Source: Pseudopyrenochaeta lycopersici | Taxonomy: Eukaryota; Ascomycota; Dothideomycetes; Pleosporales; Pseudopyrenochaetaceae | Reading direction: 5' to 3' | Assembly (NCBI GenBank): GCA_003313425.1 | Contig: NHZP01000020.1 | Span: forward strand, 62,001 to 126,000 | DNA: 64,000 bases | Shown: positions 45,967-59,000 of the stretch, piece after piece | Position numbering within the stretch: position 1 is the stretch's first letter | Layout: every line of letters starts with the position of its first letter | Notes under the pieces: generated by a model | Database searches by the model: none | Told to the model about the DNA's origin: nothing | What the model saw: only the letters and a program-made list of their open reading frames with translations | Made by a program: the position numbers and the translations under genes

Positions 45967-48900
45967 TCATCGTTGACAGAAAAGTTCGATCTCGCCTAGT
46001 CCGCCACCAGGGTTGAGATCCCGTTGCTGCTCTTTCCAGTTCTCAAACGCTTCCTGGACGTCATCATCGCACTGAATACTAACGTACGTATTTTCGCTAT
46101 CCAGGTACTTCAATTTGACTTGTCCGGACCCAAGCGACACTGATGTCGAGCGCTGTAGCTTCGCGTCAATCCGATCCTTGAGTGACTGGAAGCTAATGTT
46201 CGTACTAACGACGAGGACCATTGTGCTCCCTGCTGAGGGACAATGCACCTTGACCTTCAGCTGCGTTGGTATAGTCGACTCCTGGCCGAGTGGCGGTGAC
46301 ATGTTTCGTGAGTCCATTGAAGCCGGAGTCAGTGTGCCTTGGCTCCGCTCGAATGACGACGCAGGTGTCATAGTGCGTTGCATTGGTGGATAGCCTGGAT
46401 CTCGGCGCGCGGAGCCGGCCTGATACTCATGATTTGCGTTCGCCAATTCGGCAGCTGTGCGTTGTTGAATTAGACGATCACGCTGAATTGCCGGTGACTG
46501 TGTTGCAGCCCGAGGCGGTGGCACACTATTTGGCGAGTTGTTGTTGCTGCGATTAACGATTGCTGCGTTATATGCGTAATGGGTTGGGAATGGTGGGACA
46601 TCGGGTACGGGTGGCTGTTGTCCATTCGGGGTTCTGCGCCCTTGAAGATTAGAATTGATGTCAGGGCTACTAGCTGCCCTCAAACGACCTTGTGATAACA
46701 AATTGGCATTGGGAGGCAAGGACGGCCGTTGCATGCCACGCGTTTGGGGATATTGACCAGATTCGCCTCGTGACATGTGACTGCGAGATTGCGCAGGAGC
46801 AGTGTACCGGTTATTCTCTTCATGAGAGTAACCATTAGGGGGCGCCTGACGAGGAAAGGGAAATGTGCCAGCGGAAGAGGAACTGGTTCGAGCGTTTGAG
46901 GCCACTGACATTGGAGTCTCGATGACCGGGGAGAAGTAAGATTCCTGGTTGGTCGCATTCTGTATTTGCTGAGTGCGCAAGGTTAGTGCTGGCTGGCCGG
47001 AATAGCCCATGGGAAATCGTGGAGGAGGTACCCTTGAGTCCCCCTCATTCATAGGAGGGCCACTATCCCCAGTTGTCGATCGCGACCGTATTGGGCCACC
47101 GACACTGTTTTGTCTAACGCTGTAACTCTCTCTGGGATAACCTGGAGCGACGTTGTCGATGTCATCATCGCCATCGTCATCGTCGTCTTCCTGGTAAGGA
47201 TTCTCTAGAACCTGGTCACGCATATAGGCAAACTGGGTGTCCGAAGGTTTTGACGCCGTAGTACTGGCACTAGAGCGTGCATGATCTTTCCAAACACGCC
47301 TCTGAGTGTCAACCTGGGTGGCCCATTTTTTCATCGTCTCTTCCGAGGTGAATCGAATGATGAAGTTCTCGATTCCGGGGTCTCCTTTCCAAAAAATTTG
47401 GCATGTATACGAGCCTGTGACGTAGGTCAGACACCTCAAACCAGGTCAAGGCAGGGTGAAATCTTACCAGGCTTCTGTAATGATATAGTCTCTGTGACAT
47501 TCTGCATGAATATACGGCCCTTCAGCTGTAGCTTCGGCTTTCCGTCTTTAGTGACTAGCGACCTAGTAGACATTTTGTTCTTTGGCTTGTTGACATTAAT
47601 CTCCTTACAACAGAGGAGAATCATTTCAAAGAGGTAGATTTTATACTGGAGAACATTAGCACTATCCACATGACAAAGGTTCGTGTTGGAGGAGGTCTCG
47701 TGTTGGAAGTGGTAGACAGAGTAGTTAGTGCACTTACTTCTCTCTCTTCATTCTTAGATGTCATGCTCTCGCCCTTCAAAACGGTGAATTGGCCGTGGAG
47801 CAGTAAATCGCCGAAACCTTCAATACGATGGCCCTTCCAGTCCTCGACCAAAGTCTTGAGTTCTTCGACGGCTTCACCACGTTCCTCCCGGGCAATAGCA
47901 TCGTTAGTGCCAGCGAGAACCGAGGAAGCGGCCTCGATGCCCCTTGATATGTCATCTCTTCTTTGCTCGTCAAGATCGCCCTTGTCTCGTAGTTGCTGCT
48001 CGAGTGTTAGAGCGGCGTGGTAGACTATCGATATTAATTCTCATACCTGGAGTAAAAGTGGATATTTGGTGAGCCGCTGGAATGGCTTTAATAGAAAGGA
48101 TGTTAACAAGGTCGGGGACTCGACCATTTGTCGCATCTCAGGTGGACCGCCAGTTTCTTTCAACTTGTCAAATTCGCGCATTGCAACCTGCTCGCACTTC
48201 TTTTGATTGGCAATATATGGTTCATAGACCTTGAAAGCATCCTTGTACAGCACGAAAAGATTCCCCCAATTCTGTTCTGCAATGGGCTGGGCGTTTGTTT
48301 GCTCGACGCGGATCAAAAAGCGGCGTTGGAAGTCGAGGAGGGCGTTTAGATTTAGAAAAATGTCGTGGACCTGATCGCCGCTGATGACTCCTTTTTCTTC
48401 TACCAGTTTCTTGAACTCTTGCAAAAGCTCCAGATGCTGGACATAGGTGCGCTCCGTTTTGACCAGTTCATCGATGATGTGTTCTCGCTGTGTTCGCTTG
48501 GTGGAGGTGACAGACGCACCATCGGCGGGTCCCGTGGTGTCGGAGATTTTGCCCAGGGCAACAAGCGAGTCCAGCACGCGGTTGACGACGTTGATGACCT
48601 GCAAGTAAGATTAGCAAAGCTAGCTACAGATGAGACTACAGGCAAGAGGGCCGCGGGTGTGTCTCACCTTGACAAATCCAGTCGTGTCGTCGCCGTACAG
48701 GTCGCCGATGATGAAGCAGCTCTCTTGTGGGATGCCCAGCTCGGCAACGCAGCTCTGAATGAACTTGTACGTAGCCATCTTCTCATTCCGCTTCAGACTC
48801 TTCTCGTCGGTCTTTGAATTTGGGATGCTCAGCAGAGTGCGGGGCCCCAGGGCGTTGTACAGCTCCATCAGCGGGTAGCCGCGGCGGAAGGTCCTCCACA

Positions 48901-49333
48901 GCAGCGTTACGGGGTCGGCGTCGTCGTCGGCTTTGTTCTCCTCCTCGGCCATCCAGCGGTCGAAGCCGTGGATGGCGCGCAGGCGCATCTGCAGGGTCAG
49001 ACATCGCTGGAAGAGCGACGTGTCTTTGTCGGCGCGCTTGTTGAGGACGTTGTCCGAGGCTTCGATGGGGCCGCCATTGACGGGGGTGGCGGGCGGGAAG
49101 ATGGGCGGGGGGTTGGCGAAGAGAGTCGAGGCGGTGGTGGTGTGGGTGCTCTGGGTGTCGCGCGCGGTGCTGTGCGAGTAGCTCGAGTACTGGCTCTGGA
49201 AGCTCTGGTGGGACATGGGGGCAGGAGGCCCGCCGCTGGAGGCAATCCGCGCGTGCGAGTTGGGCGGTGACGGTGAGGAAATGGAAGTGTGGGTTCGCAT
49301 CAATCCAGAATGGAACGCGAGGCCTCCTTCCAT
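45967..49333 (-). CDS. CDC24: Rho-type guanine nucleotide exchange factor Cdc24 (Scd1)
   Basis: Five exons: 49333-48668, 48598-48047, 47995-47738, 47645-47468 and 47414-45967, in phase, giving 1033 aa. The 51-nt second intron has a perfect CTCTAAC branch. After a Ser/Pro-rich N-terminus come a calponin-homology-like CDC24 region (about 105-222), the RhoGEF (DH) domain (IIDELVKTERTYVQHLELL to LKPFQRLTKYPLLLQ), a PH domain (FGDLLLHGQFTVLKGE to EETMKKWATQV), a long disordered region, and a C-terminal PB1 domain whose acidic motif is LDSENTYVSIQCDDDVQEAFENW. It activates Cdc42 (and Rac in filamentous fungi) at growth sites; PB1 binds the scaffold Bem1. Essential for polarity. Divergent from the F-box/WD40 gene. 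Confidence 0.95.
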
Positions 49334-50566
49334 ATCTAGTTATTTACTTCTTCATCTGTTACTGCCGCCTGGGAAATGATGCAGGCGCTAAGACCCTGCC
49401 TAGGGCCTTTGCCAGGGTGCCGTCGTCGGGGCGGTCAAGCCAGGAGCGACCCTCACCTCACGGGGCAGACGGCGGGCGAGTGGCACCGGCAATGTCGGCG
49501 GACGGCTGGGTTTGCGATGGTCGATGGCAGAGGCTGCACGGCGACGACGGTGGGATGTGGGAGGGCGGTTGCGGAGGGCAGAGCAGACTGATGCACGATA
49601 GGGGTGTGGCCGTGGCTGTTTCACCCAGCGGCTTGGACCGCACCACGTGACCGTCTCTTGGCTGCCCAATATCCACCTGACTCGAGCCTATTCCGGGCCA
49701 TGGCATCACACGCAGAGTCCCAGCATTGGCCCAGACGTCCCATCACAAACGCATGTTGCTGGCTCAAGGTGCCTATATAGCCGGCAATATGGCGGTCTTG
49801 AACCAGCAACAGGCCCATGTATCCGTGTCTATGCACATGGACTCGTCTCGCCAGAGCCATGGGTACATTGAGTACCAGCCAGCAAGCTTCGTCCAGTTTT
49901 TCGCTGGCCCAGTCTACGTCTGCTGAACAAATACACCGCAGTGCAACGACGTGTGTTTGCCATGTCCCAACGTGAATGGCATGCGGTACTCAGCTGCGTC
50001 TACCAGCAGCGCGAAGAACCTCCTGACATGTAGCACGCACTTTACCCAACACGACGCCTCGTGCCTCGTGCTTCGTGCCTTGGCCTCGAGCATCGTCTTC
50101 CCACAATCCTGCGTGACCCAAGCTCCCAGGCTGCCAACAGCCTGTGTTGTCTAGTGCAGTCGTTTGTGCCGCGAAGATGGCGGTCCGCCATGCTAAGCAG
50201 CCGTTGCTAGCGCAGATCTTGGGTGAAGGAGCCGACATCAGGCGGGTGCCATGCACGGACGTTAGAAGCAACCACAACCACATCTCACGTCTCGAGGCTT
50301 GAGGGCCAACACTGTCACTCTATGAATGCGCACAAGACTACACGTGCAACACCGTGTACGCTCGCTCTGACTGCCCCTCTCTGTCCCCAACCTCGCCCTC
50401 TAGGCCGCAGATGCCTTGACCCTCAACATCAACCAGGCAACACAGCCAGCGAACACCCAGTCAGCGCATATCCACCATACAACCGCCCCACGCTCTCTTC
50501 GCCATAGCGAGCACCACGCCCTTATACAAGCACACTGCACACGCCTCAGTGCATTCGTCTCAACCT
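49334..50566. promoter_or_regulatory. Divergent intergenic region, CDC24 (-) / F-box-WD40 (+)
   Basis: 1.23 kb between two divergent start codons, containing both promoters. No specific motif recognised and no gene supported. Confidence 0.4.
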
Positions 50567-53340
50567 ATGGCAGGCCCACTCGGGAACCCTGCCCAATTTT
50601 CGGGTCCGCCCTACATGCACCCTTTCCGCCCCGCATCCTCAATGAGCGCCAACAGATTTGACGAGGGCTACTCCGAGGACACGAGGAGCCAGAATGGGAG
50701 TGACATGGTGATGAGGACCGACCTAAGACTCAGCGATGGCGATATGGAGCCTGACTCGCAATTCAGCCTGCCCGACTGGGTCATGGCTCTGAGCGAGAAT
50801 GAGCGCAGTGGTGAGTTGCAAGAGACCCAAGGCCTACCGTACTGCTAGCCTGATACCAAGCACTAGAATTTGCATATGCGATCCTGCGCTCGCTGCGGAC
50901 CTCGTCGATAGCCGGCATTGTCGAGAAGCTGAATCCTCTGTTGCACCTCGACCCCGTAATACACCTGCCGCCCGAGATAACCTTTCAGATCCTCTCGTAC
51001 CTCAACCCAGAGACGCTGCTACGCGCGTCGACGCTCTCTCAGGCCTGGAGAAACCGGGTACTAGACAGTCCTTTGTGGAAGCTCTTGTTCCGATTAGAAG
51101 GCTGGAACTCAAACTTCCCTCAGGTGCGCACATATGAAGAGGGCGAGAGACAAAAGCGTGCCGAGTTCAAAGAAAAGGAGCGTAAGACACGACCTAGGGC
51201 CGCCGAAGACATGGATTATGATAAGCCATCGTCCAAGAAGCGTGTACGCGAACGACAGCTCTTCGGCGACGGCCCTTCAGAGAGCAGCATACGCAATACA
51301 CTGGAGCCACTTTCTATAACTGGTTCTGCAGGAGAAAATGCATGGGGTATGCAACACGGACCTGTTGAGGCTGATGACAGTCCCTCCGCCAAAACAGACG
51401 ATAAAATGGAAGGCATCTCTTTCCACGGAACTTCACCCGTAGTCTCTCCTACAGAGATAAAACGACGGGAGAGGAAGCAGATCGCTCAGAATGGAGACGT
51501 TTCGCCCACTTCCGCCCTGGTAAATGCCGTAGTGCCACCCATACAGCCTTCACTGCTGCTACCTGGTCCAGATCCGAAGATCAACTGGCAGTTTCTTTAC
51601 AAGCAAAAGAGGAGACTGGAGGATAATTGGGATGCTGGGCGCTTTTCAAACTTCCAACTCCCACACCCCAACCATCCCGAAGAGGCTCACACAGAATGTG
51701 TGTATACAATACAGTATTCCGGCAAATACTTGGTCAGTGGAAGCAGAGATAAGACCATTAGGATCTGGAACCTGGATACTTTGCGCCTGGTACACCCACC
51801 CCTTGCTGGTCACACAGCCTCCGTTTTGTGTTTGCAGTTTGACGAGCGTCCCGAGCAAGACATTGTAGTATCTGGCGGCAGTGATTGCAGGGTCATTCTG
51901 TGGCAGTTCTCGACCGGACGTATTATCAAGGAGATTGAAAAGGCCCATTCCGAGTCTGTCCTAAACTTACGGTTTGATGATCGTTATCTGGTTACATGCT
52001 CGAAAGACAAAACCATCAAGGTGTGGAATCGCAAGGAGATGTGGCCCACCGATGACACATACCCCTCCTCCACAATGAAGTCAGGCGCCCGCTTTCCTTC
52101 TTACATCATCAACATGCAGGAGGAAGTTGAGAATCAGCACCTGCACTTTAAGCCCCTTCATCCCTACAGTCTCATCATGACTTTAGAGGGCCACGGCGCA
52201 GCTGTGAATGCTATCCAAATCTTGGATGGACAAATTGTTTCCGCATCCGGCGACAGAAGTGTAAAAGTCTGGGACGTCCGAACCGGTGCATGCACAAGGA
52301 CCTTCTCAGGCCATAGCAAAGGAATTGCTTGTGTTCAATTCGACGGGCGACGGATCGTTAGTGGCAGTTCAGACGAAACCGTTCGCATATTTGACCGAGC
52401 CACGGGAGCTGAAGTAGCCTGCTTAACTGGGCACACGAACCTTGTGCGCACTGTGCAAGCCCAGTTTGGCGACCTTCCCGGCAATGAAGAGGAACTTGAG
52501 GCTGAGGCGCGAGCTGTTGACCGAAATTTCTTCGAAGCGCAGACTAGGGGCCTGGTTTCCGACACAAATCTTACCAAGGCGCAACGTCGCGCTCGCAACG
52601 CTGGTTCCCGAGACCCGAAGGCTATCTTCGCTTACGGAGCAAAGCTACCACCAGGCGGCGGAGGAAGTAAGTGGGCACGGATTGTCTCCGGCTCCTATGA
52701 TGAGACAGTCATCATCTGGAAGAGGGGCACTGATGGAGCTTGGGAGAAATCAAAGACACTCTATCAGAACGATGCTGTTCGAGCTGCTGGTGGTCGGCCG
52801 AGACGTCCTGCCGTCCAGGCTGTTGCAAACGCACCCCAAGGTAGTCAGCAGAATAACCAACAGCAACAAATTTCCCAGGCACCTACACAGCAGAACAACT
52901 TTCAGGCATTAGCACAGCAAGCGCAGGCACAAGCCCAAGCAGCTCAAAACCTCGCCCAGCAAGCTCAAGCCCTTCATGTAGCCTCGCAAGGCATGCAAAG
53001 CGCCACTGCTAATAATGCAACAACGAATACCTCGACTCATAATGTCACTGGCTCTACCACAGCAGCTGTCGCTGCTCAGGCTGTAACAAATGTAGGACAA
53101 GCAGCGGCCCCAGCGGTTGGAGCCGGAGCCAACCCAGCGCCACACCACCACCACCATCACCATCATCCTCACCCACTTGCCGTCAACAACCAGGGGACCA
53201 ACTCCCGGGTCTTCAAACTCCAGTTCGATGCTCGGCGAATTATCTGCTGTAGCCAGGATCCTACAATTGTGGGCTGGGATTTTGCCAATAACGACAAGGA
53301 TATTGTTTTGGCCAGTCAATTTTTTGGAGACTCGTATTGA
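50567..53340 (+). CDS. F-box/WD40 protein, substrate receptor of an SCF ubiquitin ligase
   Basis: Exon 1 is 50567-50810 and exon 2 is 50867-53340 (GTGAGT..CACTAG), giving 905 aa. Residues near 62-105 (LPDWVMALSENERSEFAYAILRSLRTSSI) match the dimerisation/D-domain region of beta-TrCP/Fwd1-type proteins. An F-box follows (HLPPEITFQILSYLNPETLLRA..W). From about residue 350 at least six WD40 repeats are readable (for example YLVSGSRDKTIRIWNL, IVSGSYDETVIIWKR), with one last repeat placed after a long Gln/Ala-rich, His-run insertion. It should bind Skp1 and phosphorylated substrates. Fungal relatives include Neurospora FWD-1, which turns over the clock protein FRQ; orthology is plausible, not shown. 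Confidence 0.88.
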
Positions 53341-56073
53341 GTCCAAACGCATCGTCAGCGCTATCTTCCCTGTATTAAAGTGAATGCCTTCCTATGCGGC
53401 ATGATCGGAGTCGCGGAGGGTATAGATCCGGAACCGGACAGAGATCTGGCTACGTACTTAGCGCTACGTACTTGCTTACCCATTTGCATCGGTTGTGGGC
53501 GCTAGGTGCCTTTTTGATTGGTTTTTGTCATGTGTCTCTATTGTATAGTATATTCCAGCAAGGATGAGGCAGGAGCATGGGACTGCTCAGAATATATCAA
53601 TGCGGGATGGGTCAAGGCAACCATTTCAACAAGCTCATGATGATTTGCTCAAGCGCTCTTACATTCTAACGGTCTAAAAATATTCACAAATGGTATGCAT
53701 TGAAGCTTCAAGCAGATTTAAGTGACTCTGAAATTTGACTCTGCATAGAACAAACATTAGATTTAATAATCCATGGTGTTGGGAATGGTGAATAACAATT
53801 CGGTTCGATACGACCATAGTCAACTTCGTGGCACATACGCATTGCCTTTCTGCTAAACGTGCTTTTAGATCACTATTATCGTCCCACAAAGCTCTTGTAA
53901 AGGTAATCTGCACAAGCAAATAGATGCGGTAGTCATTTCTTTCAAGGCTCGGAAGCTGCCGTGTCAAGCAGGACTCTGTCGCTATTGCGTAACCTTGCAA
54001 AGAGAAGCTTAATACCCCTTCAGTGAAAGTCTCTTGGAGTTTCAAGCAGATTTTTTTACGTGTCGTAAGGCGATATGCGTGGAAAAGGTAGGAGCAATAG
54101 GAGGGTTTGCTAAAGAGACTTGAAGGGTGGCGTAAATGTCTCGTAGTCTAAATACAGTCCGATGAGTTCCCTAACCGGTAACTTCTCTACACACCTGAGG
54201 TAAAGATGTCCACTGTTTGAGAGGGTAGTACCTACACTCCTGACCACATGCATGCCAAGGCACGGGTACGCAAAACACACCCTCTACGGTGAGAGGGATC
54301 TTGGATATATCTGCGTGCCCCCAGGACATTGCCCCATCTGTTTAAAGTGGTCATTGGAAGTCTTTCCTGCGTACGGCACGAGGCGCACATAAGTTGGGAT
54401 GCAATGTTACACCGGTAGAAGTATACACTGGGAACGGATGGCTGACTCATCTTCCGTTCGTCGTTGCTTTAAGCTCGTCAGCGCAGGAAGGCCATTGCGC
54501 AGAACTGTGAGATAATTAGTGTTGTTTGGTCCCGTGATCTGACATGTGAGCAACAATGTATTCCACGACTCCGGATGCTGCATGCGATATTCCAGTGACT
54601 GATTCATTGCACATCGGAATGTTGCTAGATGATTGATAGCCGATACAGTGGGTTATGTTGGCTCCGGTCACTATGCGAGCATCAGGGGTCTCCTAATTGG
54701 GGCGAGGGCGCAACGTGGTGGTACTAAAACTAGAGCCATAGCGATCGAACAAACTTTTCGGGTGAGGAGTTCCTTTTTCTACACGGTTCAGAGTCTATAG
54801 ACTCTCGCGGACATCAGCGCAGTCCATGTATGCAAACGTCGGCCGAGTTTCTCCATCTACACGGAGGTCGGAGGCGGAAACGGTGCACCCGCTGCAATGG
54901 CGGTGGACCGGTTGACCGTGTCGCCATGCCGTCATTTTGCAAATCACCCAGCTAACCTTGCATGGGAGCAATTACGCGCGTCAAAACCCGAGAGAAAAGG
55001 ATCCACCTCTCGAAAACTGCTCGAGACAGTGGGAGTCCGGAAGCATTTGAACAACACGCCGAGACGCCGTAGGGCTGACTTACAACGATTGTTCTCGGTT
55101 TCGGAACCAGGACGATCCGCCCCCCGTGCTAGGATCCCAGTTGGCGAGATAAGTTGCAGCAACACAAGCCGAAAATGGAGAAGTGGCCGACAACACGAAG
55201 ACGTTGGGGCTCCACTCAGTCCCTGAATCACCGCACTTTTCGTCCGCGAAGATGTCCCGGGATCTGAGGTCTTGAAAGTGAAGGAACCAGCGACGGTTAG
55301 GATGGACGTCAATATGGAAGAAATTAGGATTGGCTTCGGCAGCATTGCCATCAAGTGCACGAGTCAAGTCTCCTCTGGTGCTAACAGATGCTTGCTGTAA
55401 TGCAACAATGTTGCGCAAAAGCCAGACTTCGCTTCCTAAGGTCCTCGGAAGCTTTCAGCCACTACACAAATAAGTGGCTCGAGCCAAGCGACTGGGCCAG
55501 AGAGGTACGGACGAACAGATGGGAATGTGTCCTCTGTATCCGTTGTTTACACATTCCAATGGCCTGGTCGTCAGAGGGAAACTTTCGGGCGGACTGCGTC
55601 ACCGCACCAGAGCCGCACCAGTAGACCAAGAATGCGTCAGTGGCATTCAGAAGAGTACATCGGTCCTTCTCTCGACACCTGAGAGAATACCCGTTTGCGT
55701 AGTCGCTTTACGCTCATTGGCTCAAGATTGTTCTCGGTGTCGTATGCGCCGTATCCGAGTTCTCCCGCCTTGCCTCATCGGGCGCAAGGGAGCTCCACCA
55801 CCCCCGGACACTCATCCCATCCGTCTCCGGCAGGCAAGCCAAGCCATCTGTCGGCCACCCGCTGGACCAAATCCTTCACTGGGGCGGCCTGGGCCAACCT
55901 CATTAGGCGCTGCTATTTCCTACTTTTTTTAACTGCCCTTCCCCTATGTCGCATGCCATTGTCCATTACTGAAGTTCCCGCCCATACAACTGTATAATAA
56001 TTATTCTTCCTATTTTCTTTCTCTATTACCAACTCGGCCAGCGTCGTGATTGAGTGGCGACCTGTCGCCCAGT
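53341..56073. other. Intergenic upstream of the ABC transporter gene
   Basis: 2.7 kb. The first few hundred bases are the F-box gene trailer. Minus-strand frames near 53674-54045 (123 codons) and 54407-54607 look slightly protein-like but have no motif or splice partner. The last 600 bp, CT-rich, are the likely transporter promoter and leader. Confidence 0.45.
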
Positions 56074-59000
56074 ATGAGCTTAGTGGGCAACTTCCCATCC
56101 AACTACGACCGGGAAGCTGTTTCTGGCGGTGTTCCGCCTCCAGAAATGGCAGGACGACGTCCTTCGCACTCATACGACAACGAGACTGAAAAGCCGCGCA
56201 CAGCTTCCAGCTCAGATGCGTCGACAATTGCAGCAAACCAAGATGGTTCTCCTAGGACCAACAATCAACATGGCGACCATAAGGAGTCCTCATATGCCAC
56301 AAACCAGATATCTGACGAGGATGCCGAGACTGCCAGGAGAGAAGACGCCGTTCATCGTCTCGCACGGCGGTTGACTTCGCAAAGTCACGCATCAGCATCA
56401 TACCAGAATCCATTCAACGCGCCTCCAAATTCGGCTCTGGACCCCAATGGCGAGAACTTCAACGCACGGGCTTGGACCAAGGCCATGCTGAACCTGCAAC
56501 TTGAGGACCAGGATGCCGGACCTACTCGCACAGCCGGTGTCTCTTTTAAGAGTTTAAATGTCCACGGCTTTGGTAGTGATACCGATTACCAGAAGAGCGT
56601 CGGTAATGTCTGGCTGGAGGGTGCTGGCATGGTCCGAAAATTGATGGGTAACAAAGGCCGTAAGATCGACATTTTGCGGCATGTCGATGGTGTGGTCGAG
56701 GCTGGTGAGATGCTTGTTGTTCTCGGACCTCCTGGATCTGGTTGCTCGACATTTTTGAAGACTATTACAGGAGAAACGCATGGTTTTGTTGTTGATGAGA
56801 GTTCGACAATCAACTATCAGGGTATGGATCAATTACCCTGTCAAGAAAGCCAATGTCTAATTGTAAACAGGCGTTAGCCCCAAACTCATGAACAAAAACT
56901 ACCGAGGCGAAGCTATTTACACTGCCGAAGTAGACGTTCATTTCCCCATGATGACGGTTGGTGAGACGCTGTATTTTGCCGCTCAGGCTCGTCGCCCACG
57001 TCACATCCCAGGTGGCGTGTCTGTATCCCAATATGCCGAGCACCAACGCGATGTAATAATGGCATTGTATGGAATTTCGCACACTGTTAACACACGTGTT
57101 GGCAATGATTTCCTTCGCGGTGTCTCTGGAGGAGAGCGAAAACGTGTAACCATTGCGGAAGCTTCGCTTAGCAGAGCGCCCCTTCAAGCCTGGGACAATT
57201 CGACAAGAGGCCTCGACTCTGCGAACGCTATCGAGTTCTGTAAGACTCTCCGTATGGAGACTGAAATCAACGGTACAACAGCTTGCGTTGCGATCTACCA
57301 GGCGCCTCAAGCTGCGTACGATTTGTTTGACAAGGTCCTCGTTCTCTATGAGGGACGCCAAATCTTCTTTGGCAAGACTACCGACGCGAAGAATTTTTTT
57401 GTTAACATGGGTTTCGACTGCCCCGACAGACAGACTGATGCCGATTTCTTGACATCAATGACGAGTGCTCTTGAGCGCATTGTCCGCCCTGGCTGGGAGG
57501 ACCGCGTTCCACGCACGCCCGATGACTTTGCACAGAAATGGAAAGACTCTCCAGAGCGAGCGGCGTTGTTGCAACAAATCGAAGCTTACGAACAGAAGTA
57601 CCCTATCGGCGGCGAGGCAGGCCAGAAGTTCCAAGAGTCGCGCAAGGCTCAGAAAGCGAAGGGACAACGTGAGCAATCGCCTTACACTCTGTCATACGCG
57701 CAGCAAATAAGGCTCTGCCTGTGGCGAGGGTTTGTACGGTTGAAAGCTGATCCGAGCATCACCCTCACACAATTGATAGCCAACTCAATAATGGCGCTTA
57801 TCATTTCATCTGTCTTCTACAACCTTGCACCAACCACTCAGAGCTTTTACCAGCGATCCGCGCTCCTCTTCTTCGCCATCTTAATGAACGCTTTTGGTTC
57901 CGCTCTAGAGATCCTGACTCTCTACGCCCAACGTCCCATTGTTGAAAAACACTCGCGATATGCTCTATATCATCCATCGGCCGAAGCTTTTGCCAGCATG
58001 TTGACAGACATGCCTTACAAGATCGCCAACGCAATCACCTTTAATCTGGTATTATACTTTATGACCAATCTCCGAAGAGAACCCGGAAACTTCTTCTTCT
58101 TTGTGTTGATCTCTTTCACACTCACTCTTGTCATGTCCATGTTCTTCCGATCTATCGCCGCTCTATCCAGATCCCTCGTTCAAGCTTTGGCACCCGCCGC
58201 CATCCTTATCTTGGGCCTCGTTATGTACACCGGTTTCACGATTCCTCCAAACTACATGTTGGGCTGGTCAAAGTGGATTCGCTATATCAATCCCGTCAGC
58301 TACGGTTTCGAAGCCCTTATGGTCAACGAATTTCACAACAGGAATTTCGAATGTAACCACTATATTCCCACAGGACCTGGTTATGAGAACGCTTCTGGTA
58401 TTGAGCATGCCTGTTCTGCAGTTGGAGCAGTTCCTGGCCAGCCGTTTGTGAGCGGCGATGCTTATATCTCCACCGCGTTTGAGTACAAGACGAGCCATAA
58501 ATGGCGGAACTTCGGTCTTCTTTGGGTTTTCATGTTTGTTCTCATGATGGTCTATCTCGCCGGTACCGAATACATTACGGCTAAGAAATCGAAGGGCGAA
58601 GTCCTGGTTTTCAGACGTGGTCACAAGCTCCCTGGCGTAAAGAGCAGATCTACCGAGGATCTGGAGTCAGCCCCCACTGGCCGTAATGTCGTAGTGCAGA
58701 ACGATGATTCGGATAACATTGCCATTATCGAACGCCAGACTGCCATTTTCCAGTGGAAGGATGTGTGCTACGACATCAAGATCAAGGGCGAGCCCAGGCG
58801 AATCCTCGATCATGTTGACGGCTGGGTTAAGCCGGGTACTCTGACCGCGCTTATGGGTGTATCTGGTGCTGGCAAGACAACGCTTTTGGATTGCCTAGCT
58901 ACCCGTACAACCATGGGTGTAATCTCGGGTGAGATGCTCGTTGATGGCAAGCCTCGTGACGACTCCTTCCAAAGAAAAACCGGTTATGCCCAACAGCAGG

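Noticed and set aside
45662..45970. 102-codon minus-strand frame next to the CDC24 stop
   Set aside because: Lies in the likely CDC24 trailer and shows no motif.
53674..54045. 123-codon minus-strand frame
   Set aside because: Slightly protein-like, but no ATG context, domain or exon partner could be supported.
56810..57361. 183-codon frame antisense to the ABC transporter
   Set aside because: Overlaps the conserved nucleotide-binding domain on the other strand; no independent evidence.
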